64,000 nucleotides of DNA from Lasiodiplodia sp. COLG20 (lineage: Eukaryota > Ascomycota > Dothideomycetes > Botryosphaeriales > Botryosphaeriaceae). The notes beneath the pieces were generated by a model. It did no database searches. It was not told the origin of the DNA and saw only the letters and a list, made by a program, of their open reading frames with translations. Of this stretch, positions 54,959 to 64,000 are shown piece by piece; the stretch's first letter is position 1, and each line of letters begins with the position of its first letter. The translations under genes and the position numbers were made by a program. The DNA lies in NCBI GenBank assembly GCA_009801085.1, contig VNWV01000006.1, positions 1,426,001 to 1,490,000 of the forward strand, in the 5' to 3' direction.

Positions 54959-57327
54959 ATGGCCTCAATCAGTCGCCGCGCCGTCGACCCCGCCTCAGAT
55001 TCCGTTCCTTCGTCATCACCGGCTTTTGCGACCCCGCCAGTCAATCCTGCGCGTCCACTGCGCACCGCACCTATCCCTGCACCGCCTGCTCTCAAACCCG
55101 CCGTTCTTCCAATAATACTACCACCCCCAACGCTGCGACCCCTCGCGTTCAGGACCTTCACGAAGAAGCATAACCTCACATTGACATCTCCTGCTCTAGC
55201 GGCTCTCGCAACATTCATCGGAAGACACTGTGGTTCAGGATGGCGGGAAGAGGGTCTTGCCGAGCGTGTGCTGGAGGAGGTCGCAAGGGCATGGAAGAGG
55301 GGTGGCGGCCAGGTCATTGTCGATGGCGAAGGGCCTCTCCTGAAGAGTATACTCAAGACATTAGAGGGATGCATGAGTGGTGGGCGCGTGGTCCAGGTTA
55401 AGAACCCGTCGTCCCTGAGCAGGGATACTAGCTTCAACTTTGGAGATGGCAGCGGTGCAAACGGCCAACCCCCACTATTGGAGAAGCAGGATAGCTTTGG
55501 TATGGGCAACTTGAATGTTGCTGACGACGACGAAGACGATGGTAGCAAGGACCCTAGAGACTGGATCAAGGTCATTGGAGGCTTCGACCAACCGAAAATG
55601 GTGTATAACATCACTAAGAAGCATTTTGAAAGGAAAGACAGGGCAGATCCTATCGCAGAGATCTCATGCTGACTATCGGCAGATCGACAACGAAACCGAC
55701 TCTGTTCCCCAATCCAGCAGTCAAGACGGACATGTTTCGTCAAAGATACCACATAATTCACCAGCGGCTGCTCCGGAATGAGCTATTTCAAACACCGACT
55801 CTCGTCGGAAGCCGAGCTTCACTACAGCGCGCTGGCTCCATCACGACTTCACAAAGTCATAAAATCACTCCGATCTCGAATTTGTTGGGTCGGCACGGGA
55901 CAACCCATCTCCTACTGGCCCTTCTCACCGTCTCGCCTACGGGTACCCTTGCGCTATCAGACCTGACGGGAAGCATCGCCTTGGATGTGACCCATGCCAA
56001 AGCCCACCTGGAGGAGGGCGGATGGTTTGCACCTGGTATGATTGTCCTCGTCGAAGGCACGTATGAAGAGGATTACGGCAACCCGCACGCTGGCTCAGCG
56101 TCTGCACTGGGCGCCACAGGTGGTATTGGTGGCACCATCGGTGGAAAGTTTATCGGCTTCGCCATGAGCCACCCTCCTCCAGAGAAGCGCTCGTCTACAC
56201 TAGGAACTCCAGATTCTGACACCGCTGCCGGCCCAAGTGGGAGCATGGCTGGCCCTGCCTTTGGATGGACAGACTTCCTCGGAACAGGATCTGAAAGAGC
56301 AACGGGCGCCAAGATGCGGAAGATACAGAAAAGACTGCTGTCCGAAGACTCTGCCCGTTGTCAGACGAAGATCGCCATAGCTTCGGATATTAATCTCGAC
56401 AACCCACAGTCTTTCACCGCACTCCGCACGCTTCTCTCCGCATACTCAGCCCGTCCTATATCCGAATTTCCGCTTGCGATCGTCCTTATGGGCAATTTTG
56501 TCAGCTCAGCCACAATGGCCGGCGTTCCAAATCAAGGAAGCATCGAGTACAAAGAACACTTCAACGCGCTGGCCTCGGTGCTTTCCGATTTCCCGCAGCT
56601 TATTGCTCGGACAACACTTGTTTTCGTTCCGGGTGATAATGATGCTTGGCCGTCAGCTTTCTCAGCAGGGGCTGCAGTCCCACTGCCGAGGAAAGGCGTC
56701 CCAGAGATCTTCACGAGCAGAATTCGGCGCGTGATTCAAGAAGCGAACCGAGAGGTTGGGGGTGCGGGGAAGCGGAAAGAGGGAGAGGCAATTTGGACGA
56801 CCAACCCCAGTCGGCTGACGTGGTTTGGTGTCCAGGGCGAAATGGTTATCTTCCGGGACGACGTTACGGGCCGGTTAAGGCGTACCGCCATCCGCTTCAA
56901 GGATCCTGGCTCTGAGGAAGAGGAGGATGAGGAGATGGACGTGGAGCCCCGCAATGAACAGCCGGATGACGGGGCGGGCGAGGCTACCATGGACGTCGAC
57001 AAGCAACCACAGGCTAAACCTCAGCTGGACCCTGACCGCTTGACAGCTCAGGCGCTAACCCGCACGCTACTCGACCAGTCCCACTTGTCACCATTCCCGC
57101 TCCATGTGCGGCCTGTGCACTGGGATTACGCGCATGCTCTCGGGCTATACCCGCTGCCGACGGCGTTGGTGGTTGCGGATAAGGATGCCCCGGCCTTTGC
57201 TATAAAATACCACGGTTGCGCCGTCATGAACCCGGGGAGGATCGTGGATGGGAGAAGGGGCGACAGGGCGAGATGGGTAGAGTTTGACGTCAAAGAAGGA
57301 AGAGGAGTAGTGAAGGTTGAAGGTTAG
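54959..57327 (+). CDS. DPB2: DNA polymerase epsilon subunit B
   Basis: Essential second subunit of the leading-strand polymerase, contacting GINS/CMG. I model exon 1 as 54959-55632 and exon 2 as 55683-57327 (772 residues). The N-terminal domain has LTLTSPALAALATFIGRHCG. The central part has VYNITKKHFER, TKPTLFPNP and FRQRYHIIHQRLLRNELFQT. The OB and inactive calcineurin-like domains follow (GSIALDVTHAKAHLEEGGWF, LAIVLMGNFVS, FVPGDNDAWPSAF, PFPLHVRPVHWDYAHALGLYPLPT). The two conserved halves lie in different frames and need a junction near 55633-55682. There the sequence has a good branch site and acceptor (CTGAC then GGCAG) but GAAAGA instead of a GT donor. The rest is intact. Confidence 0.9.
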
Positions 57328-58634
57328 ACAGCTGCCATTTTCGCGTTCATACTCTGAATCGAGCATTGTTGAAGCCGTGAATTGCGGTCAGTCAGCCAGT
57401 CGCTCATCCATTCCTCTGACTCATTTTTTATACTCATCCCCGGATTAACCAGCCATCTGGTGAAGGTCACAGCGAGGTCCCGCAAAACAGCTGCATGAGA
57501 TCAAACTCGCGTCGATCATCAGTGGGTCTCCCCGAACACCGTGACCATCTTGCAATGGCAAGCACCGTCGGTGTAAGGCCCCCCTCGTGGATATTGAGTC
57601 GTCCGAGGCGCGACTGACCGCAACTGAGACTCGGCAGCAAAGCGAATCCATCTCGTTGGAATTCCACTCGAAATCATTAATGCCGAAGAGGAGATGATGA
57701 CGCAGTCACAAACCCGAGCGGCAACGGAAGGCAATGCCGGCATCGGCAATTTAAGCGTTATCGATACTAGAAGACTCTTTGCAAGGATTTATTGCACTCC
57801 GGCCCTCACACCACCGCATCCCGCACGCTACTGCGGCCGAAAGGCTCGAACAGCAGAATTTTCTCCAATCACGCCTCGTCGGCGGGTTCCTATGCGGCCC
57901 CCCAGCCCTACCCGCTCAGCTCCCGCTCACCAGCTGACGGATGAGGCAGGTTGATCTCGAGCCAGCGTTACCTCGCGCAGTGCCATTGAGGCCAGTCCGT
58001 CGCCGCCGTCCGTCGCCGCGAAAAGATGTGCGCGCGGCTAGCGGCAGACGGCGCCGTTGACGCGTAGGTCGCCACCTCGGGCCGGGGCTTCGCTCCTTCG
58101 GTCGGATCTCCTGAGGCGCTGCGAAGCTTTCGACAAGCCCGCCACGCCGTGAGCCGGCCAGCTACGCAATTGCATCACGCATATCAAAGGCATCCACGCG
58201 GATGGCGCGCAGCACCGGCGGAGCGGCGCCCTCGATACGTGCTCGCACCAGCCAGAAGTGAGCGCCTGCGTCGCTTGGAGACGACAATCCTCGGAGCCGT
58301 GCGAGGGTCACTCCCAAACGGGCCTCGCGACCCACCGTCTTACATGAGAGAAACCATCGCCGCTCCGACCACTAGCGCTTGCCGACGGCTGACACGGTAT
58401 AATTTTCGCGACGATGGGGTCTAGTCACCGACAGGATTTTATTCATAGGCCCGTGTGCTCGCCATGTAGCTTTAACTTGCCGTTAGCTGTCAAGCTCGTT
58501 CAACTTCAACTCTCCTTTCTCCTCTGCCTCGCGACCTCCTGCCGTTAGCGGTTTCCATTACCACACCACTCACGTGTCTTTTGTTGCTTCTTACCTACTC
58601 GCTCCCCGCTACTGGCTAGTCGAACACCACCACC
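57328..58634. other. Intergenic, 1.3 kb, no gene seen
   Basis: It holds the 3' flank of DPB2 and a GC-rich promoter region of the permease with one ACGCGT at about 58059. Short frames on both strands lack motifs. Confidence 0.5.
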
Positions 58635-60413
58635 ATGGAACGCCAGGACGAGAAGGTGGTCGATGCCATCAGTCCCAGCTCCGAGCCCAAGAAGACGAGT
58701 GATGGCGCGACCAAGGAGCTCCCCGGCAGCGAGGGCTCCTCAATGGATCTGGAGAAGCAGCTCGAGGCCCAGGAGAATCTGAAGAGGAACCTGAAGAGCC
58801 GTCATCTGCAGATGATTGCCATTGGTGCGCCCTGCTATTGATCCTTGTGTCCATCCTCCGCGTTGCTAAGACCTCTCTCACCACAGGTGGCACCATCGGC
58901 ACAGGTCTGTTCATTGGTAGCGGAGAGGCCATCGCGGAGGCCGGTCCAGCCGGTGCCCTCATCGCTTATGCATTCGTCGGTTCCATCGTCTACTCCGTCA
59001 TGGTGTGTCTGGCCGAAATGGCCACGTACATTCCCGTTTCAGGTGCTTTCTGCCAGTATGCTGCGCGATTCATAGATCCCAGTCTGGGCTTTGCCATGGG
59101 CTGGATTTACTGGTTCTCGTGGGCCATCACCTACGGTCTTGAACTTACCGCAGCCGGCCTCATTATTCAGTACTGGGACGACAGCATCTCCGTGGCCGTT
59201 TTCATTGCCATTTTCTGGGTGGTCATCACTGCCGTTAACTTCCTGCCTGTCAAGTTTTACGGCGAGCTCGAATTCTGGTTTGCGGGAATCAAAGTGTTGA
59301 CGGTCATTGGCTGTATGTGATCCATGCGCAACTTTGCGCATTGTCTTTACTAACGAGCTCGTAGTCGTTATTTTTGCCATTTGCGTTGACGCCGGCGTTG
59401 GTCAAAATGGCTACCTAGGATTCCACACCTGGAGCAAGCCTGGCGCATTTGCTCCCTACCTGCTGGAATCCAAGGGTGCTACCGCCAAGTTCGTCGGATT
59501 CTGGGCTGTTCTCATCCAGGCCGGTTTCACCTACCAGGGTACTGAGCTGGTTGGTATCGGTGCTGGAGAGACGGCCAACCCGCGCAAGACTGTGCCTGAA
59601 GCCATCCGCAACACCTTCTGGATGATCCTGCTGTTCTTCCTTGCCATCATCTTCTTTGTCGGTCTGCTCGTGCCCTACGACAACCCGCAGATGATGCTTG
59701 GCGGCGACGATGCTTCTTCTTCCCCGTTGGTCATTGCTGCCAAGCTTGCCGGCATTCCTGTGGTTCCTGGCCTCATCAACGGTGTCCTCCTGACCGTTGT
59801 CCTATCCGCCGCCAACGCCAACGTTTACTCGGGTTCCCGTATGATCATCGGTCTTGCTGACGCGGGCTGTGCGCCCAAGTTCTTCGCCAAGACCACCAAG
59901 CAGGGTGTTCCTTACTGGAGTGTGGCCTTTACCGCAGCTTTCGGTCTTCTCGCCTTCATGAACGTTTCCAGCAGCGGTGGCGAGGTCTTCGACTGGTTCA
60001 TGAACATTTCTGGTGTTGCTGGTTTCATCTCCTGGGGCTGCATCAACGGGTGCCAGATCGCCTTCATGCGCATCCTCAGGGCCCGTGGCATCGGCCGTGA
60101 GTCGCTGCCCTACACGGGCATGGGCCAGCCGTGGCTCGCTTACTACGGTCTCTTCTTCAACATCCTCATCATCCTCACCCAGGGCTTCACCGCTTTCATC
60201 CCCTGGAGCGTCAGCGACTTCTTCGTCGCCTACCTCAGCCTGATCATCTTCGCCGTGCTGTACTTCGGACACAAGATTGTGTTCAAGACCAAGTTTGTCA
60301 GCCCTCTCGAGGCCGACATTGACACCGGCAGGCTTCCGGCTGAGACTGAGGTGTGGGAGGAGAGCAACGACAACTTCTTTGCCAAGATGAGGTGCAAGAT
60401 CAGGGGTCAGTAG
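58635..60413 (+). CDS. Amino-acid permease (YAT/APC family)
   Basis: Plasma-membrane proton-coupled amino-acid transporter of 554 residues. Three exons: 58635-58824, 58887-59312 and 59365-60413, both joints phase 1. A hydrophilic N-terminus precedes the family hallmark LKSRHLQMIAIGGTIGTGLFIGSG, rebuilt across the first intron. About twelve membrane segments follow, with GPAGALIAYAFVGSIVYSVM, EMATYIPVSGAF, FTYQGTELVGIGAGETANPRKTVP, SAANANVYSGSR and CAPKFF. The C-terminal tail ends NNFF-like (ESNDNFFAKMRCKIRGQ). The family is certain; substrate range (general, or Dip5/Gap1-like) cannot be settled. The second intron has a textbook TACTAAC branch site. Confidence 0.94.
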
Positions 60414-61452
60414 TCGCATCTGGGAGAGGCGAGTGAGAGAGGAGTGCTGTTTCCTTTTTGTTAAGAAATCTACGAATGGGGGGGATCTAATATGGACGAT
60501 TTTTATGGGCTGGAAGAAGAAAAAAGACAAAAGTCGGTTTTAGCGCGCATGGTCAGCGACTCCGGGTTTTATATACATTCACTGTAAGATACACATGTTG
60601 GCATGACGAAAAAAGACGAGCGCTTTCATACGGAATGGAAAAGTCATGAATCAAATCTGCGGACTTTTTGCGTGGTGATTGAATATATTTGGTCGAGTTT
60701 ATTGGCCTACATGTGGTGCCTTTAGGATTGCGTCCTTGGCAGCATGACACGCAGTCGGAAAAATAACTACCAGTATATTTTCGTCAGAGCGATTACCTGG
60801 TATAACGATTATCTAGATACACAGGAATCGGAAGGGCTCTGCCCGCAAAATCGTTATAACCAATACCCATTTTCGCCTAGAAATGGGTAGCCGAGAGGGG
60901 GGCTAAACCTAGAAAATCTCGGGTCTGAACGTCTGAACGCGACTTCTCTCCTACCCGGCGAGATTTCGGCTTAGTCATTCAATCGGCTATATTGATTCTC
61001 TGGACATAACGGTTAAACCCTGTGACGGCCACGATCGCTCTAACGAGAATCGACTATAGCACCACCAACGCCAGAAATAAATTTTTAAAAAAACAGATCG
61101 CAATATACTACTTGGTGCTAAAGAAAGAGCAAGCGAGTCTTAAGTAAAATATTATGGCATTGCGTCATGGTTCTTGGGGTTTACTTTGTCGTTGTCCACC
61201 CTGGCTTGTGTGTGCCATTTGATTTTCGACTGCGTGCAACGGTTGCGACGTTTAAAGTTGCCGATGATTTGCGCCTTACCGTTTTGCATGGCCTACAGCG
61301 ACTAGGCCCAGGGCCGCAGCTCGCTGATTGGCCGGCGCCAACGACAGCTCCTTCACGTTTCTTTTCCAAAAGCTCAGAGCTTTGCCGACCTGCCCTTCCT
61401 CACCTTCGGCCCCGCAGCAGCTGGGGAAAGGAAGAAAGACAAACGATCCAAG
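60414..61452. other. Intergenic, 1 kb, with two inverted repeats
   Basis: No coding signal. An imperfect inverted repeat at 60798-60810 and 60849-60862 and a perfect 8-bp hairpin at 60865-60888 lie together. The right part is the JIP5 promoter. Confidence 0.5.
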
Positions 61453-62816
61453 ATGTTCGACACGATCTGCAACCTGCCCCTCAGCTCCGATCTCTTCGCG
61501 CAGGCGATCCACCCCACGGAGCCGCTCGTCGCTGTCGGTCTGTCAGCGGGTCACGTCCAGACGTTCCGCCTGCCGCCCGTCGCAACGTCAGACGACGACA
61601 ACAGCTCGGTCGAGGACGCAGCCGCCGCAAGCGAGAATGGCTTCGGGCAGATCGAGACGGCGTGGCGCACGCGGCGCCACAAGGGCAGCTGCCGCAGCCT
61701 GGCATACAGCGTCGACGGCGAGGCGCTGTACTCTGCCGGCACCGACGGCCTGGTCAAGGCCGCGAGCAGCGAGACGGGCCAAGTGCTGAGCAAGATCAAT
61801 GTCCCGCGCATTGGGTATGTTCGGGCTCTCCGCCTCCCTCCAAAATTGCCCAATTGGCGGTTTCCGCTTCACGGTCGTGCTGACGAAATTGATTGAGCAG
61901 CAACAACAATGATAGCATCGACCCTCCTTCGCTCCTCCACGTCCTCTCCCCGCAGACGCTCCTCCTCGCGACCGACTCGTCGCCGCTCCACCTGTTCGAC
62001 CTGCGCGAGGACCACACCTTCCCGTCGCTGCGCGCGTCGGCGACGCACCACCCGCACGACGACTACATCTCAAGCCTGACGCCGCTGCCGCCGTCAGCCG
62101 CCAGCACTTCGGGCTTCAGCAAGCAATGGGTGACGACGGGCGGGTCGACGCTGGCGGTGACGGACCTGCGGCGCGGCGTGCTGGTCCGCAGCGAGGATCA
62201 GGAAGAAGAGCTGCTGTCGTCCATGTTCGTCGGCGGCCTGGCTAAGAAGGGCTCGTCGGTCGGCGAGAAGATCCTGGTCGGCGGCTCGAGCGGCGTGCTG
62301 ACTCTGTGGGAGCGCGGCGTGTGGGACGACCAGGACGAGCGCGTTACGGTCGACTACGGTCCAGGCGGCGGCGAGAGCTTGGACGTCATGGCCATGCTGC
62401 CGGACGGCGTGGGCCCGGGCGGCAAGGTCGTTGCGGTGGGCTTGGGCCATGGCCTCGTGCGCTTCGTGCGTATTGGCGCGAACAAGGTTATTGGCGAGAT
62501 CAGCCATGATGAGACGGGCGAGGGTGTCGTCGCGCTGGGATTCGATGTGGGAGGAAGGTTGATCACGGGCGGTGGTCAGGTCGTCAAGGTCTGGCATGGA
62601 GGCTACGGCGGTACTGGAGAGGATGATGAGGAGGATGCGACGGAGGGCGCAAAGAGGTCGCTGGATAGCGATGGCGACGACGACAGTGATGACGACAGCG
62701 ATGCGGACAGCAGCGAGGATGAGGGCAGGAAACGCAGGAAGAAGAGGAAGAGGTCCAAGGGCAAGGATAAGAGCGGCGGCAAGGCGGTCGTGCAGAAGTT
62801 CAAAGGCTTGGATTAG
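61453..62816 (+). CDS. JIP5: WD-repeat ribosome-biogenesis protein JIP5
   Basis: Nucleolar WD40 protein linked to large-subunit ribosome assembly and Jjj1 in yeast. Exon 1 (61453-61814) and exon 2 (61901-62816) join in phase 2 (RIG/NNNDS) across an 86-nt intron, giving 425 residues. The N-terminus [21 protein letters not shown] is typical, followed by blades such as [55 protein letters not shown] and GLVRFVRIG. The tail is acidic, then strongly basic ([15 protein letters not shown]), a likely nucleolar signal, ending VVQKFKGLD. Length and tail match fungal Jip5 proteins. Confidence 0.92.
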
Positions 62817-63353
62817 CGCACGGCGTTCTTCTGGATGGTCACTCCAAAACAAAAAAGTTATTGGCTTACGGTGGAGCATAGCCTATGCCACTTGCTTACT
62901 CTGCACATAAAAATAATACCCCTGTACACAGCAATGGATGACTAGAACTGATATTGGTGCTTGGCGGCTGTTTATGTGGGCCTGGGAGATCGCGGCTTAC
63001 TATGAGTTATAGACGTGTTTTCGTCGTGGGATATCACGATCGTTCGACTATTCATGATTGAGGCGATGCCGAGGAAGCAAGTGCCTCTGTTCCTTCAGCG
63101 TTTCTGGCGTCTGGTTGAGCGGGATCGGATAATCTTGGTCGTTCCGCCCTTCAGGTCCTGACGGAGGCCATGTTCTCCTTCGCGATCGCGCAGGTAAACC
63201 ACTACTTCGAATACTGAAGCATCGAGAGCCTGGCATGCGTTTCTGTTCTTGTCTTGGTCTGGACTTTGAAAACACTGAAGTGACGGAGGAGAAAAAGAAC
63301 ACCGGTAGCAGCAAGACAATCAATGCATATCCTCGACATGCCGAAGTTTCGTT

Positions 63354-63413
<60 letters not shown>

Positions 63414-63875
63414 GAGAAAGAAGCTGAATGACCAAAACGTAGCTAGCCAGATTCGAACAGAGTGCCTTTCGATTTGCCAAAAAAGAACCGTCTCATTACC
63501 GTAGGATGGCAATCAGTCCGCTGGACCGTCCGAAGACCCCATTGGGCTCGCAGCAGGTTATAGGATGGACGTTCGCTTTTTAGTTTTATATACCCCCAAA
63601 ATACTGTCGCAATCAATTCCAACATGGAAATATCTCCTGCAACAACTGCCTGGAAAAACAATTCTCTACCCCTGCCCCGAAGAGTCCTTGATTAAGTAGC
63701 TCTACTTCGAGATGTATTAACAGGTCGCGCCTTCCATCATATTGAGTCGCTGCCGTTTTAGAAGACATACTGGTGGCTTCTTCGCAGCTGTAGCTTGTTC
63801 CTCGCGTCTGTTCCCATTCCCTTTCCTCTCGTCAACCTCACCATTCCCACAACACCTTATCGCCCGTCGTCACCA
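62817..63875. other. Intergenic with CTA microsatellite
   Basis: About 1.06 kb with no convincing gene. Minus-strand frames across 63202-63480 are open only because of the trinucleotide repeat. Confidence 0.5.
63354..63413. repeat. (CTA)n microsatellite, about 20 copies
   Basis: An uninterrupted run of CTA triplets of about 60 bp. Read on the minus strand it would code for poly-valine, which explains an odd valine-rich frame there. Long perfect triplet runs are usually length-polymorphic between strains. Confidence 0.95.
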
Positions 63876-64000
63876 TGATGAATATATCTAGTACCCTCAA
63901 CAAGGATTGGAAATGTGGACGTCGTTACGCCTATGCTTGCGGTGCCGCTATCTTATCCAAGTACACGGACCACTACTTTTCAGCGCATTATAAGCTCATT
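63876..64000 (+). CDS. Possible gene start, truncated by window edge
   Basis: Two consecutive ATGs at 63876 in a good context (CACCATGATG) after a pyrimidine-rich leader open a frame that stays open to the window end (MMNISSTLNKDWKCGRRYAY onward). With 41 codons visible and no motif it cannot be named, and it may be chance. Confidence 0.25.

Noticed and set aside
53812..55761. 649-codon minus-strand frame spanning the NASP gene, the promoter and antisense DPB2
   Set aside because: Only the part from 54711 is the NASP exon; the upstream extension is antisense to DPB2 and crosses the promoter with its cell-cycle boxes.
1551..58064. Single ACGCGT hexamers inside coding exons or far from starts (for example near 1553, 8103, 14958, 19402, 54467, 58059)
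   Set aside because: A 6-mer is expected more than a dozen times in 64 kb, so isolated copies were not treated as regulatory; only close pairs or copies at starts of S-phase genes were kept.
63202..63480. Poly-valine minus-strand frame
   Set aside because: Produced by the CTA microsatellite; not a gene.
1..64000. CRISPR arrays, rRNA genes, prokaryotic operons or phage genes
   Set aside because: None seen; spliceosomal introns and gene content are those of a fungal nuclear genome.

Overview
The window is nuclear DNA of a filamentous ascomycete (Pezizomycotina; a dothideomycete-like origin is my guess, not proven). The evidence is a set of intron-bearing genes with short introns (about 40-180 nt, mostly GTRNGT donors, CTRAC-type branch sites and YAG acceptors), purine-favouring start contexts, no operons, and single-copy fungal genes such as MSH2, DPB2, ATG7, PEX7, COG4, HRP1 and JIP5. 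I rebuilt exon structures by hand from reading phase and conserved family motifs. Coordinates given for a gene run from start codon to stop codon, and exon limits are in the evidence.

Layout. 0.4-2.5 kb: a Baeyer-Villiger-type flavin monooxygenase (-). 4.2-7.6 kb: a PXA/PX/nexin-C sorting nexin (-), divergent from a small RING/ankyrin-like gene (+). 9.2-11.2 kb: a hotdog thioesterase (-) divergent from an alpha/beta hydrolase (+). 11.6-14.7 kb: PEX7 (-) divergent from a CUE-AlkB-GRF DNA-repair dioxygenase (+). 14.8-20.4 kb: COG4 (-) divergent from a NIPA-type magnesium transporter (+). 21.9-26.6 kb: MSH2 (-) and an atypical short-chain dehydrogenase (-). 27.4-30.1 kb: a dienelactone-hydrolase/NTF2 fusion (+) convergent with RMT2 (-). 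31.2-34.7 kb: a small coiled-coil gene (+) and a Gyp1-type TBC RabGAP (-). 35.2-38.2 kb: HRP1 (+) with a very long intron. 39.4-42.6 kb: an aldonolactone oxidase and a second alpha/beta hydrolase (+). 42.6-45.7 kb: a gene-poor, degenerate-looking accessory stretch with an inverted duplication, a minisatellite and a tRNA-like relic. 45.7-49.8 kb: ATG7 (-) divergent from dCMP deaminase (+). 51.1-52.6 kb: an aldehyde dehydrogenase (+). 53.2-57.3 kb: a NASP/Sim3 histone chaperone (-) divergent from DPB2 (+). 58.6-62.8 kb: an amino-acid permease and JIP5 (+). A long CTA microsatellite and a possible gene start at the right edge end the window.

The genes are mostly unrelated housekeeping neighbours. 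There is no secondary-metabolite cluster and no defence island. The clearest cross-gene signal is regulatory. ACGCGT (the MluI cell-cycle box bound by MBF in yeasts) occurs as close pairs upstream of MSH2 and in the shared DPB2/Sim3 promoter, at the start codon of the AlkB gene, and three times in the first intron of dCMP deaminase. These are all replication, repair or nucleotide-pool genes. The other notable points are splicing oddities: a probable GC-AG intron in the AlkB gene, a GA instead of GT donor in DPB2, three stop-free introns of length divisible by three, and a 1.1-kb intron in HRP1. I found no convincing undescribed multi-gene system.
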